Source of the DNA: Hyphomonadaceae bacterium
GTDB taxonomy: Bacteria; Pseudomonadota; Alphaproteobacteria; Caulobacterales; Hyphomonadaceae
Length of the DNA: 64,000 bases
Assembly (NCBI GenBank): GCA_016714495.1
Contig: JADKDU010000001.1
Span: 682,001-746,000 of the forward strand
Direction: 5' to 3'
In this document: positions 15,612-23,950 of the stretch, piece by piece
Position numbering within the stretch: position 1 is the stretch's first letter
Layout: each line of letters starts with the position of its first letter
Notes under the pieces: model-generated
Told to the model about the DNA's origin: nothing
The model's input: only the letters and a program-made list of their open reading frames with translations
Database searches by the model: none
Made by a program: the position numbers and the translations under genes

Positions 15612-16910
15612 CTACGGCTCCAGCGCCTGCGCGATGTCCGCAATCAGGTCATCCGGGTTCTCGACGCCAATCGATAGGCGGACCAGGCTTTCCGTGATGC
15701 CCAGTCGCTCGCGGCTCTGCTTGGGCACGTCGGAATGAGTCATCGCGGCGGGATGGGAGGCCAGTGTTTCCGTGCCGCCGAGACTGACCGCCAGCTTGAT
15801 GATCTGCAGCTTGTCGAGGAAAGCGAAAGCGTCTTTCTCGTCGCCATCGATCTCAAAGGAGAAAGTGGAGCCGGCGGTCGTGCACTGGCGCTCGAACAGC
15901 GCGCGGTCGGGATGATCCTTGGGGAGGAAGCCGAGATACCAGACAGATTTCACGCGTGGATGTTTCTCGAGGAAAGCCGCCACCTTGCGCGCGCCAAGCT
16001 CGGCTGCGTCCATACGCAGCTTCAACGTCTCAAGCGAGCGGAGCAGCAACCAGGCGGTGTGCGGATCGGTCATCGTGCCGAAGATAGTGCGGAAAACGGC
16101 AACCTGCCCGATCCAGGCGGCGTCTCCCGAGGCGGCCCCGGCGATCAGGTCGGAATGGCCGCCAACATATTTCGTCAGCGACGTGACGCATATGTCTGCG
16201 CCCAGCGTGAGCGGCCGTTGCCAGAGCGGGCCAAGAAAAGTGTTGTCGACGATCACCGGCGGACGACCTGCCGGGCCCTTCAAGCTTTCCGCGATTTCGC
16301 GCGCCACAGTTATATCGACCAGTCCGTTGGTGGGATTGGCGGGCGTCTCGACATAGATCGCGCCGACCTTGCCGCCATTCTTCGACGCCAGCGCGGCCGC
16401 CTGCTTCGCCGCTTCGCGAAAGCCTGCTTCGCCTGCTTCCGCCATGAAGCCGACGCCGGTCGCTCCAAACTGGGGTAGAATGGTGTGCACCAGAAATTCG
16501 GTCCCGCCGTAGACGGGCTCGGAAAACACGAAGCTGTCGCGCGGACGCAGAAAAGTCATCAGCGTAGTGGAGATCGCCGCCATGCCCGAAGCGAAAGCCA
16601 GCGCCTTCTCTGCGCTATCCCAGATCGCCAGCCTGTCTTCAAGCACTTCGAGATTGGGGTTGTTAATACGCGAATAGATGAGATGCATCTCTTCGCCGCG
16701 CTTCTTTTCACGCAGGCCATAGGCCAGCTCGAATGAAGCTTTCCCTTCCTGAGCATTGCGGAAGACGAAAGTGGAGGTCTGGAATAGCGGAGGCTTCAGG
16801 GCGCCTTCCGAGAGGCTTGGCGCATAGCCATAGCCCATCATCAATGTCTCCGGGGAAAGCTCGCGCTCGCCAAGCTTCTTCGACCGGTAGGACTTCGGAG
16901 GGCGTGTCAT
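15612..16910 (-). CDS. Cys/Met-metabolism PLP enzyme (cystathionine gamma-synthase family)
   Basis: The 432-residue protein belongs to fold-type I PLP enzymes of sulfur amino-acid metabolism. The active-site lysine lies in VTSLTKYVGGHSDLIAG; YSRINNPNLEVLEDRLA and FASGMAAISTT form the cofactor-phosphate and entry regions, and IIKLAVSLGGTETLASHPAA is the substrate-end signature. The family covers cystathionine gamma-synthase, O-acylhomoserine sulfhydrylase and methionine gamma-lyase, which sequence reading alone does not separate here. The ATG at 16910 lacks a clear ribosome site; it is divergent from sspB, with a 190-base gap where I found no riboswitch. Confidence 0.88.
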   Translation of the reverse strand: MTRPPKSYRSKKLGERELSPETLMMGYGYAPSLSEGALKPPLFQTSTFVFRNAQEGKASFELAYGLREKKRGEEMHLIYSRINNPNLEVLEDRLAIWDSAEKALAFASGMAAISTTLMTFLRPRDSFVFSEPVYGGTEFLVHTILPQFGATGVGFMAEAGEAGFREAAKQAAALASKNGGKVGAIYVETPANPTNGLVDITVAREIAESLKGPAGRPPVIVDNTFLGPLWQRPLTLGADICVTSLTKYVGGHSDLIAGAASGDAAWIGQVAVFRTIFGTMTDPHTAWLLLRSLETLKLRMDAAELGARKVAAFLEKHPRVKSVWYLGFLPKDHPDRALFERQCTTAGSTFSFEIDGDEKDAFAFLDKLQIIKLAVSLGGTETLASHPAAMTHSDVPKQSRERLGITESLVRLSIGVENPDDLIADIAQALEP

Positions 16911-17099
16911 GTGCAAGACGATAGGGCTGTTTCAGCCTGTGCAAAACGAAATGTTCTTTTCGACCCTTGCCCAAACGGAAGACTTGAGCGTTATCGTTCC
17001 AGCGAAACGAGGCGCCAGATATTGGCTCGCCTCCGACTTGAACCTAATTTACCCGGCGGGCGTGAGGCTCTAGCTCTCATGTCGAGGCGAGGGAGGGCT

Positions 17100-17606
17100 A
17101 TGTTGGACCGGTCACCGGGATCCGCGACGGATCATATCGGCTATCACGCTCTCATGCAGGCCGCCCTCAAGGGCGTGCTGCGCACGACGCTGGATAATGT
17201 CTCGAAGTTGGACCGCCTGCCGGGCGATCACCATTTTTACATTACCTTCCGCACACGTACGCAGGGCGTGCAGATGGCGGATTACCTCAAGGATCGCTTC
17301 CCTGACGAGATGACGATCGTCGTCCAGCATCAGTACTGGGATTTCGAAGTGTTCGACGACCGCTTCGAGATCATTCTGAAATTCTCGGGCGTGCCGCAGC
17401 ACTTGCGCATTCCTTTTAATGCCGTGACCCGCTTTTTCGACCCGTCGGTCAATTTTGGCATACAGTTCGATTCCGACCCGGCGGCCACGCCCGACACCCA
17501 TCCCGCCATCCTGCCGGGCCTTGGCGTCGCGCCGGCGGCGCCGCAAGCGCCGCCTGAGGCCGCTGAAGGGACCGTCGTGTCGCTCGACGCCTTCCGTCGC
17601 AAGTGA
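17100..17606 (+). CDS. sspB: SspB, ClpXP adaptor (alphaproteobacterial type)
   Basis: SspB binds ssrA-tagged proteins and tethers them to ClpX for degradation. The 168-residue protein has the SspB-alpha core: YHALMQAALKGVLRTTLDNV, HHFYITFRTRTQGVQMADYL, QYWDFEVFDDRFEIILKFSG and the PFNAVTRFFDPSVNFGIQF sheet. A Pro/Ala-rich linker follows, then the C-terminal VVSLDAFRRK, which matches the short ClpX-binding tail. GGGAGGG lies 2-8 bases before the ATG at 17100. It functionally pairs with the tmRNA gene 5 kb upstream and overlaps the next gene by four bases (GTGA). Confidence 0.92.
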   Translation: MLDRSPGSATDHIGYHALMQAALKGVLRTTLDNVSKLDRLPGDHHFYITFRTRTQGVQMADYLKDRFPDEMTIVVQHQYWDFEVFDDRFEIILKFSGVPQHLRIPFNAVTRFFDPSVNFGIQFDSDPAATPDTHPAILPGLGVAPAAPQAPPEAAEGTVVSLDAFRRK

Positions 17607-18067
17607 GCTCCGAAGACGGGCAAGCCGAGCCGCCTCGCCTCACCGACGAAGAAATGCTCGCGCGGTTCACAAACTCGAAGAAACGCCCGCCGTGCACCGA
17701 AACTGTGGGCATGCGGCTGACACACGTCGACCAAGCTAGGATGACAGCACGCTACGCCTTCGAAGCGAGGCAGGATTTTGCCAATCCAACTGGTGCGATC
17801 CAGGGCGGCTTCCTCGCAGCGATGCTGGATGAGGCGATGAGCACGACGGCCATCATCGTCTCCAACGTCACGATGAACGCCCCGACTCTGGAGATGAAGG
17901 TCTCGTTCCTGCGTCCCCTCTTCGTGGGCGCAGCTACAGCGGAGGCGCGTGTACTGAAGTGGGGCAAGTCGACCTGCTTCATTGAGGCGGAATTGTTCGA
18001 TCCGGAAGGCCAGCTCGTCGCCAAGGCCAGCGCCACGCAGGCGCCCAAGCCCTTTAAGCGCTTCTAG
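17603..18067 (+). CDS. PaaI-type hotdog-fold thioesterase
   Basis: The 154-residue protein is a single hotdog-fold domain of the PaaI/YdiI group. The central helix with catalytic surroundings reads NPTGAIQGGFLAAMLDEAMS, and LEMKVSFLRPLFVGAATAEA forms the following strands. Such enzymes hydrolyse acyl-CoA thioesters. Translation starts at GTG (17603) overlapping the sspB stop, so it is translationally coupled to sspB. The final SATQAPKPFKRF is usual for the family. Substrate unknown. Confidence 0.85.
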   Translation: MSSEDGQAEPPRLTDEEMLARFTNSKKRPPCTETVGMRLTHVDQARMTARYAFEARQDFANPTGAIQGGFLAAMLDEAMSTTAIIVSNVTMNAPTLEMKVSFLRPLFVGAATAEARVLKWGKSTCFIEAELFDPEGQLVAKASATQAPKPFKRF

Positions 18068-18116
18068 GCGGGCAGCCTTCGTTGACTTCTTTCGCCTTTG
18101 GCGGGAGTGAGGCGAG

Positions 18117-18935
18117 GTGAGCCGCACAAACGAAATCTGCCAGTCGTATCTGGGCGTCGCGCCGTGGATGGATCCGCTTGCCGCGCGCCTGCCCGGCCTG
18201 CAGCCGGTGCAGCCGGGCGAGTGGCTGCAACGCGACGATGCTTTCGACGGGCAGATGAGCTATCGTGACGAGCTCCTCCGGGAGCGCCGGGGCGAGGTCA
18301 TCGCGACGGCCGGGGATCCTGATCAGGCGGAGCGCGATCTGCTTGCCGCTGTTCTGGCCGAAACAAAAGCAGACACCGGCTATCTCGCCATGGGCGATAC
18401 GATCATCCGGCCCGATGGCGTCTCGGTGTCGCTGACGGCGGACCGCCCCTTGGCGACCGCCGCAAGACTCGCGCAGGAGGACATGCTGATCCTGCAGCCA
18501 GGACCGGACGGTTATGTGCTGGCATCCGGCGTGCTCTGCTTTCCGGCGAGCTGGACGCTGGGCCAGAAGGTCGGGCGCGGCATGATGGGCATTCACGCGC
18601 CTGTCGATCGCTATGATGCCGGCATGGGCAGGCGCGTGGACCGCGTATTCGCCATGCTGCAGCCCGATCAGGCGGTATGGCGCGCCAACCTGCTCTGCTA
18701 CAACAATCCCGAACTGCACCAGCCGCGACTGGAACACGAACGCAGGCCTTTCGATCGTGAAAAGCCTGTCTGGGTGCGTGTGGAGCGACAAACGCTGCGA
18801 CGACTGGGGTCCAGCCCGGCCCTGGTCTTCGCCATCCATACTTGGCTTGTGCCAATCGCAAGGCTGTCTCCGCAACAGGCAGCCACCCTGCCCGAAATCG
18901 TGCGCAATGGCGGCAGCATGGGTGAATCCAACTGA
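18117..18935 (+). CDS. DUF3445 / haem-dependent oxidative N-demethylase-like protein
   Basis: The 272-residue protein matches the DUF3445 pattern: an early YLGVAPWMDP and a central GYVLASGVLCFPASWTLGQK. After that come IHAPVDRYDAGMGRRVDRVF and a late RQTLRRLGSSPALVFAIHTW. Characterised relatives of this fold are haem-containing oxidative demethylases (dimethylamine-type), but many members are unassigned. GTG at 18117 is used, with GGAGTGAGGCGAG in front. It follows the thioesterase by 49 bases and overlaps the mug-like gene by one base, indicating one operon. Confidence 0.75.
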   Translation: MSRTNEICQSYLGVAPWMDPLAARLPGLQPVQPGEWLQRDDAFDGQMSYRDELLRERRGEVIATAGDPDQAERDLLAAVLAETKADTGYLAMGDTIIRPDGVSVSLTADRPLATAARLAQEDMLILQPGPDGYVLASGVLCFPASWTLGQKVGRGMMGIHAPVDRYDAGMGRRVDRVFAMLQPDQAVWRANLLCYNNPELHQPRLEHERRPFDREKPVWVRVERQTLRRLGSSPALVFAIHTWLVPIARLSPQQAATLPEIVRNGGSMGESN

Positions 18936-19456
18936 TGACGCCTGCAAAGGCCCATATCCTGCCGGACCGCCTCGCACCGAATCTCAAGGTATGGTTCGTC
19001 GGCACGGCGGCGGGGCCGCGCTCGGCCGCGGAGCGCGCCTATTATGCGCATCCGGGAAACCGCTTCTGGCGCGCATTGCACGAAGCGAAGATCACGCCGC
19101 GCCTGTTCGCGCCGCAGGAATATCCGCTGCTGCTCGACCTCGGCATCGGGCTCACGGATTTCTGCAAGATCAGTTGGGGCGTCGACAGCCAGATTGCGAA
19201 GGAACATTTCGACGTCGCTGGCTTCGCTGGGAAAGTCAAACGGCTGAAGCCTCGCGCCCTCGCCTTCACCAGCAAGACGGCGGCGAGTCTTTGGCTAGGC
19301 CGACCGACGGGTCGCATTCAATCGGGCGTTCAAACAACAACCCTTCCGGGCCAGCCTGTTACGTTTGTACTACCGTCTCCTTCGGGGCTTGCGACATCTT
19401 TCTGGTCGATGGAACCATGGCGCGAAGTCAGAGCCTTTCTCAGTAGAGTTCCTTGA
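18935..19456 (+). CDS. Mug-like G/U mismatch uracil-DNA glycosylase
   Basis: The 173-residue protein has the Mug/TDG pattern of the uracil-DNA glycosylase superfamily. KVWFVGTAAGPRSAAERAYY gives motif A, AHPGNRFWRALHEAKITP follows, LGIGLTDFCKISWGVDSQI is the middle part, and VTFVLPSPSGLATSFW holds the second motif (LPSPSG). It removes uracil or related bases from mismatches. The start ATG overlaps the preceding stop (TGATG), so it is coupled to the DUF3445 gene; a terminator follows. Motif A here lacks the classical NPG Asn, which should alter activity range. Confidence 0.82.
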   Translation: MTPAKAHILPDRLAPNLKVWFVGTAAGPRSAAERAYYAHPGNRFWRALHEAKITPRLFAPQEYPLLLDLGIGLTDFCKISWGVDSQIAKEHFDVAGFAGKVKRLKPRALAFTSKTAASLWLGRPTGRIQSGVQTTTLPGQPVTFVLPSPSGLATSFWSMEPWREVRAFLSRVP

Positions 19457-19489
19457 CGCAGGGGCTACAGGTATAGTCGAACGCTGGGT

Positions 19490-19518
19490 AAGCGCTCGTA
19501 CCGGGCGCTTTTTCTTTT
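19490..19518 (+). terminator. Terminator of the sspB-mug operon
   Basis: Stem AAGCGC (19490-19495) with GCGCTT (19505-19510), extended by CG/CG pairs across a short loop, is followed by TTTCTTTT. It separates the operon from the TetR gene. Confidence 0.7.
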
Positions 19519-19550
19519 GCTCGACGCTAGCAATGATAGGGAGTGACCGC

Positions 19551-20180
19551 ATGACGCACGACGCCTCTGCGGACTTGGTTGGCGAAGTACGGGAGAAAGG
19601 GAATCTCGACAGAGCAACGATTGTCCACGCAGCGCTACGCCTGCTGGATGAAGTCGGGATCGATGGTCTCTCGACCCGGCGCCTGGCGGCCGAACTCGGC
19701 ATCAAGAGCGCATCGCTCTATTGGCATTTCAAGGACAAGGGCGAACTGCTCAACGAGATGTCGAGCGAGATGTTCAATGAATGTCTGCAGGCCATCCATG
19801 CCAGCAAATCTGACGCTGACATGCTTGAGCATCTGGCGGAAATTGCACGCATCCTGCGCCGCACAGCCCTTTCCCGGCGCGATGGCGCGCAGGTGATGGC
19901 GCGACCGCTGACCAGAACACTGAGCGCCAAAACGGCTTTTGAGGAGAATGTGAAAGCCCTGGTGCGCGCCGGGCTGGCGGATATGGACGCACGACTGGCG
20001 CTGCAGACAATCCGCCGCTTCGCCATCGGTACGGCGATACAGGAACGCTCCAACGATGCGTTGTCGCTCTCGGCCGGTATCGTCTGTACGGGCGACGAGG
20101 GCTTCGAATTCGGCCTGCAAGCCTTCATCCAGGGACTGAAAGTCCGGATCGCGGCGCGCCAGACCGGGGCTCCGCATTAA
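19551..20180 (+). CDS. TetR-type transcriptional regulator (TetR_C_1-like)
   Basis: The 209-residue protein has a TetR helix-turn-helix at about residues 20-65: ATIVHAALRLLDEVGIDGLS then RRLAAELGIKSASLYWHFKD. The C-terminal ligand-binding part resembles classical TetR (FEENVKALVRAGLADMDARL and a late GDEGFEFGLQAFIQGL). AGGGAGTG lies about 5 bases before the ATG at 19551. No efflux gene is adjacent and no palindrome was found, so its target is unknown. Confidence 0.88.
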   Translation: MTHDASADLVGEVREKGNLDRATIVHAALRLLDEVGIDGLSTRRLAAELGIKSASLYWHFKDKGELLNEMSSEMFNECLQAIHASKSDADMLEHLAEIARILRRTALSRRDGAQVMARPLTRTLSAKTAFEENVKALVRAGLADMDARLALQTIRRFAIGTAIQERSNDALSLSAGIVCTGDEGFEFGLQAFIQGLKVRIAARQTGAPH

Positions 20181-20246
20181 GCCAGTGGAACGCCGCCCCG
20201 CCGAGCGCCAACGAAACGGCGCACCCGTCTCACGCGTTAGAGGGGC

Positions 20247-20969
20247 ATGGCGGACTGGATTCACCCCAATCGGCATGTCCGCAAGCTTCTGGGCATGGGC
20301 GTCGTTACAGTGCTCATGGCGTTATGGGGGTGGTGGCTTTTCAACTGGCTGACGCCGCCGCAGGACAATCCATTCAAACCGCTGGAACTGACCGAGAAAC
20401 CCGGCCTGGCGACCGGCTTCAAGCTGGATCGTCTGGCCAATAATCCGGCGCTCTGCTTCCAGCTACTCGACGAAGCTGGCGTGAAATACACGCGCGTCGA
20501 CCGCGATGGCGATCAGCCGCAATGCGGGCTGCACAACGCCCTGACGCTCGGCCAGTCGCTGACGCCCTACTCAGCCACGCTCTCGATGAGCTGTCGCCTC
20601 GCCGCGTCCTTGCATGTGTGGGAGCGGCACGTCGTGATCCCGGCGGCCGAACGCATTCTCGGCCAGAAAGTCGATCGCATCGAGACGTTTGGATCGTATT
20701 CGTGCCGGCGTGTGAACAGCGCCAGTGAAGGCCGTTGGAGCCAGCACGCGACCGGCGACGCCATCGACATTTCCGGCTTCCGCTTGGCCGACGGCACGCG
20801 CGTGATGATCAAGGAAGTGTTCGGCAAGAACACCAGCCAGGGACGATTCCTGAAGGAAGTGCGCGACGAGGGGTGCGGGCTTTTCTCGACGACGCTGAGC
20901 CCTGACTACAATAAAATCCACGCTGACCATCTTCACTTTGACATGGGCTTCTCGACGATCTGCTCCTGA
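20247..20969 (+). CDS. Extensin-like (VanY/MepA-type metallopeptidase fold) membrane-anchored protein
   Basis: The 240-residue protein has one N-terminal membrane helix (VVTVLMALWGWWLFNWL) and then an extensin-like C-terminal domain. The zinc-type motifs are present: WSQHATGDAIDISGF gives His and Asp, and HADHLHFD gives the second His pair. Four or more cysteines (CFQLLDEAG, QPQCGLHN, SCRLA, SCRRV, GCGLFS) suggest periplasmic disulfides. Related domains act on peptidoglycan stem peptides, so a cell-wall role is plausible. Confidence 0.8.
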   Translation: MADWIHPNRHVRKLLGMGVVTVLMALWGWWLFNWLTPPQDNPFKPLELTEKPGLATGFKLDRLANNPALCFQLLDEAGVKYTRVDRDGDQPQCGLHNALTLGQSLTPYSATLSMSCRLAASLHVWERHVVIPAAERILGQKVDRIETFGSYSCRRVNSASEGRWSQHATGDAIDISGFRLADGTRVMIKEVFGKNTSQGRFLKEVRDEGCGLFSTTLSPDYNKIHADHLHFDMGFSTICS

Positions 20970-21041
20970 CGGCAGTTCCACGGCGGCGCTAAACTGCCGC
21001 TGGTTCATGACCTGAGCGGCCCGATGCCCTATATTGGGCTC

Positions 21042-21743
21042 ATGATCCGCCCAACCGTCATTGCATCGATCATGATCTTTGCAGCGCCTGCATTCGCCCA
21101 GGTGAGCGAACCGCTGCCGCGCTTCGAGGCGCTGGAACAGCAGCAGCAGATGGTTGAGCAGCGCGAATTCGATAATCTCGAAGCCAATCGCCAGCGCGAC
21201 CAGATGCGATCGATGGCGCCGAATTCCGGCGTCAGCGAGGCCGAGCAGGCCTTACGCAGGATGGAATATGATCGCGCCCGAAATGATCGCCTAATGGAAC
21301 TCGATCGTGATCGCCAGCGGATGCAGCGCGAACGGGATATCGCCAACGCGACGCTGCTGAACACGCGGGTGCCCCGGAATTCCAGCGTCGTGGTCACGGA
21401 CCCTGATCGCTACATCCTGCCGCCAGCGCCGCCTGGCAAATACTATGCGCGGGTCGAAGGCCGCTTTGTACTGGTCGACGAAACGTCGGAACTGGTAACG
21501 AGCATTGTGCCTGTTCAGCCGACTGACCCGACCACGGATGTTCCCGCTGGCCCGCGCCCATTGCCCGCCGCCGGCCTGCCGGTCCGCCGTATCTCGCCGA
21601 CCTCAGCCAGCGTGGTGCGCGATTTCCGGGCGCTATCGCTGCCTGCCCCGCCATCCGGGCAGTATTACGCCAGTGTTGATGGGCAGATCGTACTGGTCGA
21701 TGGCCGCACCGAGCTGGCGGTCAAGGTGATCAGACCCGGCTAA
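21042..21743 (+). CDS. Periplasmic coiled-coil protein with two RcnB-like repeats
   Basis: The 233-residue protein begins with a signal peptide (MIRPTVIASIMIFAAPAFA). A Gln/Arg/Glu-rich helical segment (residues about 25-110) is followed by two copies of an RcnB-like module: ILPPAPPGKYYARVEGRFVL with VDETSELVTSIV, and later SLPAPPSGQYYASVDGQIVL with VDGRTELAVKVI. RcnB proteins are periplasmic nickel/cobalt homeostasis factors, but metal-binding residues are not obvious here. The duplication of the module within one protein is notable. The ATG at 21042 is preferred to 21024 because it starts the signal peptide. Confidence 0.65.
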   Translation: MIRPTVIASIMIFAAPAFAQVSEPLPRFEALEQQQQMVEQREFDNLEANRQRDQMRSMAPNSGVSEAEQALRRMEYDRARNDRLMELDRDRQRMQRERDIANATLLNTRVPRNSSVVVTDPDRYILPPAPPGKYYARVEGRFVLVDETSELVTSIVPVQPTDPTTDVPAGPRPLPAAGLPVRRISPTSASVVRDFRALSLPAPPSGQYYASVDGQIVLVDGRTELAVKVIRPG

Positions 21744-21830
21744 GCGGCGATCGCAGGCGCCCCCTTGCGTCACGGGCAAACCACCCCCACTCTCATCTCC
21801 ATCGTCAATTGAGCGAAAGGAGGTGATCCA

Positions 21831-21911
21831 ATGTCAGTCACTATGAGCCGGGGCTTCGCCCTGACAAGCGATCTGTCGTTCGGAGCAACCTTCGTTCGCA
21901 GCATCGCCTGA
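21831..21911 (+). CDS. 26-residue micro-ORF with a perfect Shine-Dalgarno sequence
   Basis: The upstream AAAGGAGGTGATCC (21816-21829) is an uninterrupted complement of the 3' end of 16S rRNA, with 7 bases between AGGAGG and the ATG. The ORF reads MSVTMSRGFALTSDLSFGAT then FVRSIA, ending in TGA. A small hairpin (GGGGC/GCCCC, 21961-21972) and a strong terminator (21987-22027) follow. The layout is that of a short highly translated mRNA or an attenuator leader ahead of the amine oxidase gene at 22109. The peptide is enriched in Ser, Thr and Phe but has no obvious amino-acid run that would sense starvation. Confidence 0.45.
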   Translation: MSVTMSRGFALTSDLSFGATFVRSIA

Positions 21912-21986
21912 TCGGGCTCTGGATCGCGGCCTCGAAGCGTCAGCGATCCATTGAAGCCAAGGGGCAACGCCCCGCTCAAGGACGGG

Positions 21987-22027
21987 AAGGGCCGCCGGCA
22001 AACCGCCGCGCGGCCCTTTTTGTTTTT
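21987..22027 (+). terminator. Strong Rho-independent terminator after the micro-ORF
   Basis: AAGGGCCGC (21987-21995) pairs with GCGGCCCTT (22010-22018), followed by TTTTTGTTTTTT. It lies between the micro-ORF and the amine oxidase gene, so the latter needs read-through or its own promoter between 22028 and 22108. Confidence 0.88.
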
Positions 22028-22108
22028 TGATTCCGCAGCCCTAGGGGACAGCTTGTGCCGGGACTCGGGTCTGCCATACATCGTCCCGCTCGTGTCCGGG
22101 AGGGATAG

Positions 22109-23689
22109 ATGGCGCGCACGCAACTCTTCGGGCGTATCCGCCTTGCACTCATCAAGGCGCGCTCAGCGCTTCCTGATGCGCCGCCGCCCGGGCCGCGCGC
22201 CATATCACGACGCTCCATGCTCGCGCTGATGGCGGCGACGGCGGCGTGCACGCCTGCTCCGCGATCACAGCCGGGCGCGCCGGGTTCGGTGGCCATCGTC
22301 GGCGGCGGCACGGCGGGACTTGTTACAGCGTGGCGGCTCGCGAATGCGGGCATTGGCTGCGAGATATTCGAATCGAGCGGCCGCACTGGCGGGCGGATGT
22401 TCACTCTGCGCGACTTCACGCCAGAAGGGCAGTTCTGCGAGCTTGGCGGCGAACTCGTGGATTCCGGCCATGCCGAGCTGATCAAGCTGTGCGGAGAGCT
22501 CGGAATCGAAATCCAGCGGCTGCATCCTGAAGGCGATGGCGCAAGCGACCTCTACGATGTGGGCGGAATACCGCGGCTGGCTGGGGATCTTTTGGACCCC
22601 GCGGCGCAGACAGGCCCCTTCCTGCCTGTCGCGGCGCGAATCGCGGCGGATCAGGCGGCGCTGCTGGATGCCAATGGAAATTGGACAACACGGGCGCTGG
22701 AACTCGATGCGCTGCCGCTGTCGAAATATCTCGAAAGCCTGTCCAGCTCGACTGAGCGCTGGGTGATCGACCTGCTCGCCCTCGCCTATCACGCGGAGTT
22801 TGGCATTCCGGTTGATCAGCAGTCGTCTCTCAGTCTCGTCGACTTCATCGGAACGGATGCCGGCAGCGAATTCGCTATGTTCGGCGATAGCGACGAGGCG
22901 CATCGCATTGCAGGTGGATCGGGCACGCTGCCGGAGACGCTGCTGGCCCGCCTCTCCGTTGCGCCGCTGGCCGAACGCGTGCGGGTTAACCTGCGCCACG
23001 AGCTGGCGAACATTGCGCATGAAGGCGATGGTTTCCGCCTCACTTTCCAGAATGAGAGCAAACCGCCCGTCGAGCGTATTTTCACGCGCGTCGTGCTGGC
23101 CCTGCCCTTTACCCGCCTGCGCGAAGTGAGCGGGCTGGGCGGGCTTGGTCTGTCAGCCGAAAAGATGAAGGTGATCAACGAGCAAGGCTATGGCGTGAAT
23201 TCCAAGCTCATGGTCGGCACCACATCGCGGCCGTGGCGGCAGCAACTGCTTGGCATCAACTCTCCGTTGACCGGCACGATCTATTCCGACCGCGGATTCC
23301 AGATCGTTTGGGACACCAGCGCGGGCCAGCAAGGCATGGGCGGCGTGCTGACCAACTTCATCACGGGGCCTGCGGCGAAGAGCGAAGAGTCGGCTGTGCT
23401 GGCGACGCTCGAATCCGGGCTGGCGTCGCTGTCGCCGGATATGTCTTCCGCACTCAACACGAAGGTGCGGGCGAGCTTCTTCTGGCCCAATCACCCGCAT
23501 ACCAAGGCGAGCTATGCCGGGCCGCTGGTCGGGCAGTACACCAGCTTTGCCGAGAACGGCGCCAAGCCTGAACTGGGCAACCGGCTGTTCTTCGCTGGCG
23601 AGCACACCAGCGCCAACTTCCAGGGCTTCATGAATGGTGCGGTAGAGTCAGGCGAGCGTGTTGCAACCGAGGTCCTTGCCGCAAGTTAG
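22109..23689 (+). CDS. Flavin monoamine oxidase family protein, exported
   Basis: The 526-residue FAD enzyme has a dinucleotide-binding motif VAIVGGGTAGLVTAWRLANA at about residues 62-81, followed by ESSGRTGGRMFTLRDF and GELVDSGH. The C-terminal FAD signature NRLFFAGEHTSANFQGFMNG is intact. The N-terminus carries a twin-arginine-like signal, ISRRSMLALMAATAAC, also ending in a lipobox-like Cys, so export folded with FAD is likely. Amine oxidation is inferred from family; the natural substrate is unknown. It follows a terminator and micro-ORF. Confidence 0.85.
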   Translation: MARTQLFGRIRLALIKARSALPDAPPPGPRAISRRSMLALMAATAACTPAPRSQPGAPGSVAIVGGGTAGLVTAWRLANAGIGCEIFESSGRTGGRMFTLRDFTPEGQFCELGGELVDSGHAELIKLCGELGIEIQRLHPEGDGASDLYDVGGIPRLAGDLLDPAAQTGPFLPVAARIAADQAALLDANGNWTTRALELDALPLSKYLESLSSSTERWVIDLLALAYHAEFGIPVDQQSSLSLVDFIGTDAGSEFAMFGDSDEAHRIAGGSGTLPETLLARLSVAPLAERVRVNLRHELANIAHEGDGFRLTFQNESKPPVERIFTRVVLALPFTRLREVSGLGGLGLSAEKMKVINEQGYGVNSKLMVGTTSRPWRQQLLGINSPLTGTIYSDRGFQIVWDTSAGQQGMGGVLTNFITGPAAKSEESAVLATLESGLASLSPDMSSALNTKVRASFFWPNHPHTKASYAGPLVGQYTSFAENGAKPELGNRLFFAGEHTSANFQGFMNGAVESGERVATEVLAAS

Positions 23690-23751
23690 GTTCTTTGGGG
23701 GAACGCCCTGCGCGCTCAAGGGTTAGCAACCCGAACTCAAGGGAGCCTGAT

Positions 23752-23943
23752 ATGAACGCCATTCTTCTTGGAGCTGCGAGCCTGGGCTCTCTCATCGCGA
23801 TCTTCACGGCGCAGCCGGAAGCGAAGCCGACTGCCGAGCCCGCCCAACTCACCGAAGATGTGGGCGCCATGACGCACGATACGCTGGTCGATCCCCGCAC
23901 GGGCGAGCGGACGGAGATCAGCGTAATTTCATTTGCGGATTGA
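23752..23943 (+). CDS. Small protein with N-terminal hydrophobic segment
   Basis: The 63-residue ORF has AGGGAG about 6 bases before the ATG. It begins with a signal-like segment MNAILLGAASLGSLIAIFTA and continues with a polar tail ending DPRTGERTEISVISFAD. It may be a short exported or membrane-anchored protein. No family recognised. It lies between the amine oxidase and the convergent tRNA-Leu gene. Confidence 0.55.
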   Translation: MNAILLGAASLGSLIAIFTAQPEAKPTAEPAQLTEDVGAMTHDTLVDPRTGERTEISVISFAD

Positions 23944-23950
23944 CTGAGGC

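Noticed and set aside
16911..17099. SAM riboswitch ahead of the Cys/Met PLP enzyme
   Set aside because: I could not find conserved SAM-II or SAM-I core sequences in the divergent gap.
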